In this document: piece by piece, positions 1 to 6,289 of the stretch
Position numbering within the stretch: the stretch's first letter is position 1
Layout: each line of letters begins with the position of its first letter
Assembly (NCBI GenBank): GCA_017620815.1
Contig: JAGAUI010000039.1
Location: 1 to 62,810, forward strand
Length of the DNA stretch: 62,810 nt
Direction: 5' to 3'
Origin: Flavobacteriales bacterium
GTDB taxonomy: Bacteria > Bacteroidota > Bacteroidia > Flavobacteriales > UBA1820
Notes under the pieces: generated by a model
Database searches by the model: none
What the model saw: only the letters and a program-made list of their open reading frames with translations
What the model was told of the DNA's origin: nothing
Made by a program: the position numbers and the translations under genes

Positions 1-340
1 AATTCACCTCCGTTGTTTTTCTATTTCCTCTGAAATTGCCAAAAAATTGGGAGCCTCGAAAACCAGCTTTGCTGTGCAAAGCAAAGTCTCGGCTCTTTTT
101 CCAATTTTTTACCAAATTCTTCGGGAAAAACAAAGGGGACATTTTTTCCTCTCGAGGAGAATATTTAAAACCACCCGTTGTGGCTACTCCACAAAAAGGC
201 TCGCCTACAGCGAGCCTTTTATTTTAAAACTGCCCGCAGGTGCTACCTGCCAGCGGGGCTTCCCCGCGGCGAGCCTTTTTTTTTACTCCTCTTTTCTTTG
301 CCGTTTCAAAGGCAGGTGCTACCTGCCATTGGGATTGTAT
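1..340. other. Hairpin-rich non-coding region
   Basis: No convincing gene is seen here; the short open frames are low-complexity and overlap one another. The DNA holds a run of inverted repeats: 41-55 with 91-110, GCTTTGC/GCAAAGC (66-72/76-82), TCCTC/GAGGA (about 148-160), TGTGG/CCACA (about 180-193), GGCTCGC/GCGAGCC (198-204/210-216), GCAGGT/ACCTGC (236-241/245-250), GCGGGG/CCCCGC (about 253-268), GGCAGGT/ACCTGCC (311-317/321-327). Several are followed by T-tracts and look like stacked terminators for a gene left of the window. Their function is inferred only. Confidence 0.6.
198..225. terminator. Probable intrinsic terminator
   Basis: Perfect 7-bp stem GGCTCGC/GCGAGCC with loop CTACA, preceded by A5 and followed by TTTTATTTT, so it could work in both directions. 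It would end a transcript entering from the left edge. Confidence 0.6.
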
Positions 341-452
341 GTGAAGAATGTGTAATAATTGCGATATTTTTAATGTATTTGTTTTGTTTTTGAGAAAAAA
401 TATGGCTGTAAAATGTTTTTAATAGAAAAATGATGCGATTTTGAGTCTGTGG

Positions 453-483
453 TTTGGAAAATGAAAATAAAGATGTATTTTTG
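453..483 (+). promoter_or_regulatory. Bacteroidetes-type promoter of the thr leader
   Basis: TTTG at 453-456, 19 bases, then TATTTTTG at 476-483, which fits the TTTG-N19-TAnnTTTG consensus of the Bacteroidetes primary sigma factor. The start point would be near 488-490, only 2-4 bases before the leader ATG at 492. Confidence 0.75.
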
Positions 484-491
484 CCCCTGTT

Positions 492-599
492 ATGAATAAA
501 ATTATAGGCAGACATATTACTCTTACTTCTACACCTGCTATCACGCTAGGTGGTCTGCTTATATGCACTACTACCCACACTATTACCCCTTGGGGGTAG
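492..599 (+). CDS. Thr/Ile-rich leader peptide (attenuator peptide)
   Basis: A 35-codon frame starting at ATG 492 and ending at TAG 597. It encodes 9 threonines and 6 isoleucines; the last third contains TTTHTITP. This is the composition of thr operon leader peptides (E. coli ThrL is likewise rich in Thr and Ile), and it lies directly before thrB-thrC, so a role in translation-dependent attenuation by threonine (and perhaps isoleucine) is a strong inference. There is no in-frame ATG upstream before a stop at 468, and a good promoter ends only 8 bases before the ATG, so the mRNA would be nearly leaderless. Function rests on composition and position; no homology search was possible. Confidence 0.75.
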   Translation: MNKIIGRHITLTSTPAITLGGLLICTTTHTITPWG

Positions 600-663
600 G
601 GCGTGTATTTTTTCCATTTTTCTACATGTAGTATTGTAGTGTTCTCACAAAGGTCTTTGTGGG
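571..663 (+). promoter_or_regulatory. Candidate attenuator hairpins of the thr operon
   Basis: Three foldable segments follow the threonine codons. First, TTACCCC (583-589) pairs with GGGGTAG (593-599), extended by ACAC/GTGT (577-580/603-606), and is followed by ATTTTTT (607-613), a terminator shape that overlaps the leader stop codon. A competing pairing is CTACCC (571-576) with GGGTAG (594-599). Second, palindrome CTACATGTAG (622-631). Third, CTCACAAA/TTTGTGGG (644-651/656-663) without a T-tract. Which is terminator and which antiterminator cannot be settled by eye. Confidence 0.55.
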
Positions 664-719
664 GTGGATATAAGGGTGTTTAAAATCAATAGTAATTCTG
701 AATAATCTTAAAAAACGAT

Positions 720-1649
720 ATGAAAAGTAAATCTGTAAAAGTGTTTGCTCCTGCCAGCGTAGCCAATATGGGTGCAGGATTTGATGTGATGGGCATGGCT
801 CTAGATGGTGTGGGAGATATTCTGGAGATGAGCAAGGAAGATGGTGATGGACTGGTGATAGAAAACGAAAGCGGAGTGGACCTCCCCGAAGACATAGAGA
901 AAAATGTCATTACCCCAGTGGTGCGTTCTTTTATGAAGGAATTGGGACAAAAAGCAATGATACGTATAAAGGTACTTAAAAAGATACTGCCGGGTAGTGG
1001 TATAGGGTCTAGTGCGGCTTCGTCATCGGCAGCAGCGTGGGGTATGAACGAACTTTTTGAACGTCCATTTGAAGGAGAAAAACTGGTGGAGTTTGCCATG
1101 GAAGGAGAAGCCCTGCTAAGCGGAACACGTCATGCAGACAATGTCGCCCCTGCTCTTCTAGGTGGAGTGGTGTTCATGCGTGGATACGAACCTCTGGATA
1201 TGGTGCGTCTGCCAGTGCCAGATAATTTCTGGTGTAGCGTGGTACATCCTCATATAACAGTGAAAACAGCCGAAGCTCGTGCCGTCCTCCCAACAGAAAT
1301 ACCATTGCGTACAGCAGTAAAACAATGGGGTAATGTAGGTGGACTGGTGGCAGGATTTGCATTGAAAGATATGGGACTTATATCACGTTCTATGGTGGAT
1401 GTGGTTGTAGAGCCTCACCGCAAATGTTTTATCCCCTCATATGACTCACTTAAAGAAAAATTATCGGCAGCAGGAGCTCTAGCATCCAATATATCGGGTA
1501 GTGGGCCATCGGTGTTTGCTGTGAGTGATAACCGCGAGAGGGCAGAAATACTATCCAAAGTAATGAAAGAACATTTTGATGCTCTAGGCATAGAAAATGA
1601 TGTGTATGTGTCTCATGTATTGCCTATAGGAGCTAGAACACTGGAATAA
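720..1649 (+). CDS. thrB: Homoserine kinase
   Basis: A 309-residue GHMP-family kinase that phosphorylates homoserine with ATP, the step before threonine synthase; cytoplasmic. The glycine/serine-rich ATP loop PGSGIGSSAASSSAA lies at residues 91-105 and the family's C-terminal GSGP motif is near residue 262 (SNISGSGPS). The N-terminus VFAPASVANMGAGFD is typical of ThrB, which fixes the start. It lies 120 bases after the leader peptide and 22 bases before thrC. No thrA (aspartokinase/homoserine dehydrogenase) precedes it, so the leader would control only the last two steps here. Length is normal for the family. Confidence 0.97.
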   Translation: MKSKSVKVFAPASVANMGAGFDVMGMALDGVGDILEMSKEDGDGLVIENESGVDLPEDIEKNVITPVVRSFMKELGQKAMIRIKVLKKILPGSGIGSSAASSSAAAWGMNELFERPFEGEKLVEFAMEGEALLSGTRHADNVAPALLGGVVFMRGYEPLDMVRLPVPDNFWCSVVHPHITVKTAEARAVLPTEIPLRTAVKQWGNVGGLVAGFALKDMGLISRSMVDVVVEPHRKCFIPSYDSLKEKLSAAGALASNISGSGPSVFAVSDNRERAEILSKVMKEHFDALGIENDVYVSHVLPIGARTLE

Positions 1650-1671
1650 TCACAAAAAAAGACGGAATGAT

Positions 1672-2964
1672 ATGAGATATTATAGTACTCGTGATAGAGA
1701 AAAGAAACGTTTTTATAGTCTGCGTGAGGCAGCATTTATGGGACTCGCTCCAGATGGCGGACTCTTTATGCCAGAGTCTATCCCACAGGTAGATGTGGAA
1801 AAATTATTGGCTCTCTCGTGCGGAGGATTTGTTCCTGTAGCACAACATGTGGCAGAACTGTTCTTTGGAGATGATGTAGAAAGTGAAAAACTTAACAAAG
1901 CGGTAGAAGATGCTCTTAATTTTCCTGTGCCACTAGTAGAGGTAGGAAAAGATATATACACACTAGAACTCTTTCACGGCCCTACATTTGCATTTAAGGA
2001 TGTGGGGGCTCGTTTTATGGGACGAATGATGAGTCTTTTGCGTGAAGATGATGAAAGACTGACTATCCTTACAGCTACATCGGGTGATACGGGTAGTGCC
2101 GTAGCAGGAGGATTTTATGGCGTGGAAGGAATAGATGTGGTAGTGCTTTATCCCGAAGGAAAAGTGAGCGACCTTCAAGAGCGACAAATGACTACGCTGG
2201 GAGGGAACGTGCATCCATTGAGGGTGAGAGGTGATTTTGATGATTGCCAAAGGGTAGTCAAGGAGATATTTGCACATGAAGAGTTCCGTGGGTCATATAA
2301 TGTTACATCGGCCAATTCTATAAATATATTACGCTGGATACCACAGTCGTTTTATTATTTCTATGCTTGGTGCATGTGGCATAGAGGGGTGGATAAAGCC
2401 TCTCCAATGGTGGTTACACCTAGCGGGAACTATGGAAATATAGCATCGGGTATGTTGGCACGTAAGATGGGATTGCCTATAAGCGGATTTGTCGCTGCAT
2501 CAAATGCCAATGATATCATACCACACTATCTCTCTACAGGAGAATACTTGCCTCGTCATTCTACACAGACCATAGCCAATGCCATGGATGTGGGCTCTCC
2601 TAGTAACTATGAAAGGATACTGGATTTATATGACTATGATGAGAAACGTTTGAGAGAAGATGTGAAAGGTTATAGTTGTGATGATAGCCAGATAAAAGAA
2701 GCCATACGTGAGATATATGAGAAATACTCATATGTGAGCGACCCTCATAGTGCGGTGGGTTACCTAGCTGCCAAAAAATATAACGTAAAAGGTTTTTATC
2801 TCTCTACCGCCCACTGTGCCAAATTTTCCGATGTTATAAAAGACGCCATGGATTATGATGTGGAACTACCAGCAGGACTGGCCAAATTCCTCAAAAAAGA
2901 AAAGGTCTTTACACCCATAGATGCTACGCGTGATGCGGTGGAGGATTTTGTTAAAGGACTTTAG
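1672..2964 (+). CDS. thrC: Threonine synthase
   Basis: A 430-residue PLP enzyme converting O-phosphohomoserine to threonine. The N-terminus YYSTRDREKKRFYSLREA is typical of the family; the PLP-binding lysine is K109 in FAFKDVG, and the phosphate-binding loop TSGDTGSA follows near residue 137. Length matches bacterial ThrC of this class. It is transcribed with thrB (22-base gap) and ends at a long palindromic terminator shared with the convergent frr. Confidence 0.97.
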   Translation: MRYYSTRDREKKRFYSLREAAFMGLAPDGGLFMPESIPQVDVEKLLALSCGGFVPVAQHVAELFFGDDVESEKLNKAVEDALNFPVPLVEVGKDIYTLELFHGPTFAFKDVGARFMGRMMSLLREDDERLTILTATSGDTGSAVAGGFYGVEGIDVVVLYPEGKVSDLQERQMTTLGGNVHPLRVRGDFDDCQRVVKEIFAHEEFRGSYNVTSANSINILRWIPQSFYYFYAWCMWHRGVDKASPMVVTPSGNYGNIASGMLARKMGLPISGFVAASNANDIIPHYLSTGEYLPRHSTQTIANAMDVGSPSNYERILDLYDYDEKRLREDVKGYSCDDSQIKEAIREIYEKYSYVSDPHSAVGYLAAKKYNVKGFYLSTAHCAKFSDVIKDAMDYDVELPAGLAKFLKKEKVFTPIDATRDAVEDFVKGL

Positions 2965-2980
2965 ATTTAAAAAATACGTC

Positions 2981-3019
2981 CAATAAAAAGCGGCCGCCAC
3001 AGGCGGCCGCTTTTTATTG
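2981..3019. terminator. Bidirectional terminator thrC/frr
   Basis: Perfect 18-bp inverted repeat (2981-2998 and 3002-3019) with a 3-base ACA loop. A5 and T5 tracts lie inside the arms, so it can end thrC rightward and frr leftward. Confidence 0.9.
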
Positions 3020-3030
3020 AGTGCTTAAAA

Positions 3031-3591
3031 CTAAGCTACTGTCATTATATCTTTTTCTTTTTCTGCCATTATGGCTTCGGCACGGGCAACGTATTTGTCT
3101 GTGAGGGATTGTACTTGTTCTTCGTATTGTTTCATAAGGTCCTCGCTAGCGTCTTCGGTGCGGCGAATAGCATTATTGGCATCTTTACGTATGTTGCGAA
3201 TGTTGATTTTGGCAGTTTCCAGTTCGGCTTTTGCCATCTTGGCCAATTCGCGACGACGGTCTTCGGTAACGGGAGGAATGTTGATGATAAGCATTTCACC
3301 GTTATTGGCAGGAGTGAAGCCTAGGTTTGAGATAAGGATAGCCTTGTCTATGACATTAAGTAGGCTTTTCTCCCAAGGTTTTACTGTGATAGTGCGAGCA
3401 TCTGGACACATAACATTGGCTACTTTGTCAAGTGCTGTAGGAGTACCGTAGTATTCCACCATTACTCCATCCAACATCATAGGCGAAGCCTTGCCGGCAC
3501 GTATCTTGGTAAGAGCTTTTTCAAAGTGAGCGATGGAGCTATCCATGCGTTCGCCTGCGTCTTCCAGTATCAATTCTAATTCTTCGTTCAT
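3031..3591 (-). CDS. frr: Ribosome recycling factor
   Basis: 186 residues, the usual size. It splits post-termination ribosomes together with EF-G. The family signature region (KIRAGKASPMMLDGVMVEYYG near residues 30-50, then the central VMCPDARTITVKPW segment) and the long helical C-terminal arm are visible. It follows pyrH by 19 bases on the minus strand, the pyrH-frr order widespread in bacteria, and should share its transcript. No anomalies. Confidence 0.97.
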   Translation of the reverse strand: MNEELELILEDAGERMDSSIAHFEKALTKIRAGKASPMMLDGVMVEYYGTPTALDKVANVMCPDARTITVKPWEKSLLNVIDKAILISNLGFTPANNGEMLIINIPPVTEDRRRELAKMAKAELETAKINIRNIRKDANNAIRRTEDASEDLMKQYEEQVQSLTDKYVARAEAIMAEKEKDIMTVA

Positions 3592-3610
3592 CTTTATCTA
3601 TGGTTTTATT

Positions 3611-4326
3611 TTATTTCTTTTCTACAACTAGTGTTCCTACATCGGGATTGCCCATACATACTTCATAGAGGTTACCCTGTTTATTCATATCAAATACCAC
3701 GATAGGCATTTTGTTGTCCTGTGATAGGGCGTAGGCTGTCTTGTCCATGATTTTAAGACCGCGTGTGTATAGCTCATCATAGGTGATGGTAGGGAATTTG
3801 ACGGCCGTAGGGTCTTTTTCTGGGTCGGCGGTATAGATACCATCTACACGAGTGCCTTTAAGGATAGCATCGGCCTCTATCTCTATGGCACGCAATGTGG
3901 CAGCTGTATCGGTAGTGAAGAATGGGTTTCCTGTCCTGCCGAAAATATAACTATGCGACCTTTTTCCAGATGGCGTATTGCCTTGCGTTTGATATAAGGT
4001 TCGGCAATGCGTATCATATCTACGGCTGTCTGTAGGCGAGTTTCCATGCCTTCGGTTTCTAGGGCTCCTTGTATGGCTAGACCGTTAATTACCGTAGCGA
4101 GCATACCCATATAGTCGCCTTGTACTCTGTCCATTCCTTGCGATGCCCCCTGCATACCGCGGAAGATATTACCTCCTCCTATGACGATACCTATCTGCAC
4201 ACCTTGTGAGGCTACTTTTTTAATTTCCTGTGCGTATTCTTTAAGACGTACAGGGTCTATGCCATAGTTCTGGCTACCCATAAGGGCTTCGCCGCTCAAT
4301 TTAAGTAGTATTCTTTTGTATTTCAT
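3611..4326 (-). pseudogene. pyrH: UMP kinase, split by a one-base frameshift
   Basis: PyrH phosphorylates UMP to UDP in pyrimidine synthesis. The first frame (start 4326) gives the typical N-terminus [14 protein letters not shown], then [11 protein letters not shown] and GRIVIFSAG, but after FSAG it runs into unrelated residues and stops at 3883. The expected continuation ([16 protein letters not shown], then [19 protein letters not shown]) is in the next frame and runs to 3611. One base is missing near 3933-3937, where GCAGG-ACAGG should read GCAGGnACAGG. Joined, the protein would be about 237 residues, the normal length. PyrH is usually essential and the rest is intact, so a sequencing or assembly error is most likely; a true mutation is possible. 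Confidence 0.85.
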
Positions 4327-4361
4327 CGTGTATGTGTTTTTCTGATGGTAAATAATCGTTA

Positions 4362-4369
4362 CAAAAATA
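4362..4369 (-). promoter_or_regulatory. -7 box for pyrH-frr
   Basis: Reads TATTTTTG on the minus strand, 35 bases before the pyrH start. No clear -33 element is seen. Confidence 0.5.
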
Positions 4370-4431
4370 GTAAAAAGATAGAAATAATGAATAAAATAGA
4401 GAAAATAAGGATGGTATAAAATAATAATCCT

Positions 4432-4439
4432 TACATTTG
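4432..4439 (+). promoter_or_regulatory. -7 box for structured RNA A
   Basis: TACATTTG, a perfect TAnnTTTG box, 5 bases before the first hairpin of RNA A. The same box and the following AGGGTA recur before RNA B at 31525. No TTTG is seen at the -33 position. Confidence 0.6.
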
Positions 4440-4444
4440 TAGGG

Positions 4445-4680
4445 TAGATAGCGAGAGCTATCTATAAGACATAGAGATTATAAAAGAAGCGTTATGCTCA
4501 TCTTGTAGTTGAGAACGTAGGAAATTTTCAAACTATATACAAAGATGACATGGTGCATCTCACGTGATATGCGTGGGCTGTTTTGTCATATCTGTATATA
4601 GGGTTTCCTACGACCTTCAACTAAGTGTGGCATGCAGTTCCACGCTTCTTATTTTAAACTTAAATTCCTGTGGAGCTGAG
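4445..4680 (+). ncRNA. Long structured RNA A (6S-like candidate or leader RNA)
   Basis: A 236-base non-coding stretch that folds almost end to end. A perfect 8-bp stem with a GAGA tetraloop (4445-4464) is followed by nested pairs: AAGAAGCGT/ACGCTTCTT (4484-4492/4642-4650), an asymmetric bubble, GTAGTTGA/TTCAACTA (4505-4512/4616-4623), CGTAGGAAA/TTTCCTACG (4516-4524/4604-4612), ACTATATACA/TGTATATAG (4532-4541/4593-4601) and GATGACA/TGTCATATC (4544-4550/4584-4592). A rod of about 170 bases with a bubble above the closing stem is the 6S RNA plan. CAGTTCCAC (4635-4643) can instead pair with GTGGAGCTG (4670-4678), overlapping the closing stem, which would suit a switching leader RNA. The family is not proven. 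Confidence 0.55.
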
Positions 4681-4697
4681 GGAGTGTGGTTTTAAAT

Positions 4698-5240
4698 ATG
4701 AATATGTATGAGCAGGAGGTAGAACATCTTATTTTTAAAGGTATTCCTATAGATGGTCCCCTTGATGAATTTGTTGAGAAATTGAAGGGTTATGGTTATC
4801 AGTATTTGTATGAGGAGAATGGTGATGCTTTAATGGAAGGTGCATTTGCTGGAATAGGTGGATGTTGTATAGCTATTTCTTCTATTAAAGGGAAAAATAT
4901 CGTGTATATAGTTGGGGTGCTATTCCCGGCGTGTGAGGATTGGAGTACCCTAGAAAAAGATTATATATTTTTAAAAACTAAGCTTATAGAGAAATATGGA
5001 GAACCATCAACGGTTATAGAGAGATTTACTGGGTGTGTTCAGCCAGAAGACAATATTGAAAAACTTCATGAATTATATATGGATAGATGTGTGTGGGGAA
5101 CGTTGTTTAAAATAAAAAACGGGGATATTCTGTTGGTGTTGCGTAAAAGTATAAATGGAAGAGGTTGTTATGTCGTGTTAAAATATTTTGATAAAATAAA
5201 TACGGCTCTTGTTGATTCGTTAGTTATAGATGATTTGTGA
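4698..5240 (+). CDS. Hypothetical protein
   Basis: About 180 residues, cytoplasmic (no signal or membrane segment). I do not recognise a named domain; the pattern LIFKGIPIDGPLDEFVEKL near the start, W...L...Y..LK..L..KYGEP in the middle and an alternating beta-rich C-terminus resembles small uncharacterised proteins common in Bacteroides genomes. A GTG at 4686 is in frame, but ATG 4698 (or 4704) is more likely. It begins 18 bases after RNA A on the same strand, so RNA A could be its 5' leader. It ends at a palindromic terminator shared with the convergent response regulator. Confidence 0.7.
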   Translation: MNMYEQEVEHLIFKGIPIDGPLDEFVEKLKGYGYQYLYEENGDALMEGAFAGIGGCCIAISSIKGKNIVYIVGVLFPACEDWSTLEKDYIFLKTKLIEKYGEPSTVIERFTGCVQPEDNIEKLHELYMDRCVWGTLFKIKNGDILLVLRKSINGRGCYVVLKYFDKINTALVDSLVIDDL

Positions 5241-5259
5241 TGCTAAGATGAATAAAAAC

Positions 5260-5284
5260 CCGGCCGCCCACAGGGCGGCCGGGT
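5260..5284. terminator. Bidirectional terminator
   Basis: Perfect 11-bp stem CCCGGCCGCCC/GGGCGGCCGGG (5260-5270/5274-5284) around ACA. AAAAA on the left gives a T-tract for leftward transcripts; rightward only a short TCGTTTA follows, so it mainly ends the response regulator gene. Confidence 0.75.
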
Positions 5285-5312
5285 CGTTTATAAAGTAATG
5301 TTATTTGACAGA

Positions 5313-5969
5313 TTATTGGAACATTTTTTCTGCTAGCTCCATGTTCTTGGAGTGGTTGATAAGTTCTACAAGATTGTTTACATTAAGCTTGCGTAATAGA
5401 CGTGCTTTATATGTAGAAACAGTCTTTTCGTTTATTCCCAACTCTTCGGCTACAGCTTTGTTGCGTTTACCTGCTGTAAGAAGACGTAGAACTTCTATCT
5501 CACGTATGGATAGACGTTTATATAGACGACGTTGTGCGGCATTTGGACTTACGCGTCGTTGAAGTGCCATACGTTCGTTCAGTTTGTCTGAAATATAGAT
5601 GCCACCTTCGCTTACACGGCGTATAGCTTCTAGGATAGTTTCGGTAGGTTGTGATTTGCATACATAACCCATAGCACCAGTTTTAAGGCAGTTTACAGCA
5701 TATATTTCTTCTGGGTGCATAGACATGATAAGCACACGAATGTTTGGAAATTCTGCACGGGCATTACGCAATATGGTAAGTCCGTTGGTCTGTGGCATTT
5801 CAAGGTCAAGGACTAGTACGTCTGTGTGATGGTTTTGGTTAAGTAGTTCTATAGTACCTTCCATGGTGTCTGTAGCACCTATTAGGTTGATGTCCTCTGT
5901 CTGTTTGAAGATAAGTTCCAGACCTTTTCTTACTATATCGTGGTCATCTACTAGTATAACGTTTATCAT
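5313..5969 (-). CDS. NarL/FixJ-type response regulator
   Basis: 218 residues: an N-terminal receiver domain (residues 1-120; acidic D8-D9, phosphoacceptor D55 in LVLDLEMP, conserved K105) and a C-terminal LuxR-type helix-turn-helix (LSIREIEVLRLL...KAVAEELGINEKTVSTY, about 152-205). It would bind DNA after phosphorylation by a histidine kinase. No kinase lies in the window, so it is an orphan and its signal is unknown. It is divergent from rho across about 320 bases. An inverted repeat sits in its promoter (6003-6040). Confidence 0.93.
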   Translation of the reverse strand: MINVILVDDHDIVRKGLELIFKQTEDINLIGATDTMEGTIELLNQNHHTDVLVLDLEMPQTNGLTILRNARAEFPNIRVLIMSMHPEEIYAVNCLKTGAMGYVCKSQPTETILEAIRRVSEGGIYISDKLNERMALQRRVSPNAAQRRLYKRLSIREIEVLRLLTAGKRNKAVAEELGINEKTVSTYKARLLRKLNVNNLVELINHSKNMELAEKMFQ

Positions 5970-6002
5970 GATAATGTTAATTGTGGTTAATAATTTTCAA
6001 AA

Positions 6003-6040
6003 ATATATTTGTAGGCGTAAAACCTACACTTGCAAATATA
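6003..6040 (-). promoter_or_regulatory. Promoter/operator-like inverted repeat of the response regulator gene
   Basis: TATATTTG on the minus strand (6033-6040) is a perfect -7 box for the response regulator. It forms one arm of an inverted repeat whose other arm has TATATTTG on the plus strand (6004-6011) with TGTAGG/CCTACA (6010-6015/6023-6028) inside. This could be an operator, possibly for autoregulation, or an mRNA hairpin. Confidence 0.45.
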
Positions 6041-6153
6041 TGTATAAAAAATTATTTGTACGTAAAAATTTCATTAGCAAATGTTAATTAACTTTTCTCG
6101 TGTAAAAATTTACATAAAATCGTCCTTGGCGTTTATGATTAAGAAAAAATACA

Positions 6154-6161
6154 TATATTTG
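6154..6161 (+). promoter_or_regulatory. -7 box for rho
   Basis: TATATTTG, a perfect box, 128 bases before the rho ATG. It would leave a 5' untranslated region of roughly 120 bases, enough for the autogenous attenuation known for rho genes elsewhere; that role is inferred. The DNA between 5970 and 6289 holds only these promoter elements. Confidence 0.55.
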
Positions 6162-6289
6162 TCGAGTCAAAGCCCATTTGATGATGCAGGATAAATTTTT
6201 ATTCATATCTCCTGTATTTACTTCCCCTGTTTATAAAGTCAAAAAATAAAGCGGTACTCGCTATAATAATCAATTATTTTACGTCCATT

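Noticed and set aside
41-330. CRISPR-like array in the hairpin cluster
   Set aside because: The repeats differ in sequence and spacing, and no cas genes are in the window.
36-393. Short overlapping frames at the left end (63-102 codons)
   Set aside because: They lie across inverted repeats, have atypical composition rich in Phe/Lys/Ser, and no promoter or start context; treated as non-coding.
3883-3940. Programmed frameshift in pyrH
   Set aside because: No slippery heptamer, no downstream stem or stimulatory signal, and pyrH is not known to use frameshifting; a sequencing error or mutation is simpler.
4445-4680. RNA A as tmRNA, RNase P RNA or SRP RNA
   Set aside because: No tag-like reading frame or tRNA-like ends, no P4-type conserved core, and no SRP tetraloop domain; the unbranched rod fits none of them.
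4686-4697. GTG 4686 as the start of the hypothetical gene
   Set aside because: ATG codons at 4698 and 4704 follow at once and the added residues have no support; 4698 was used.
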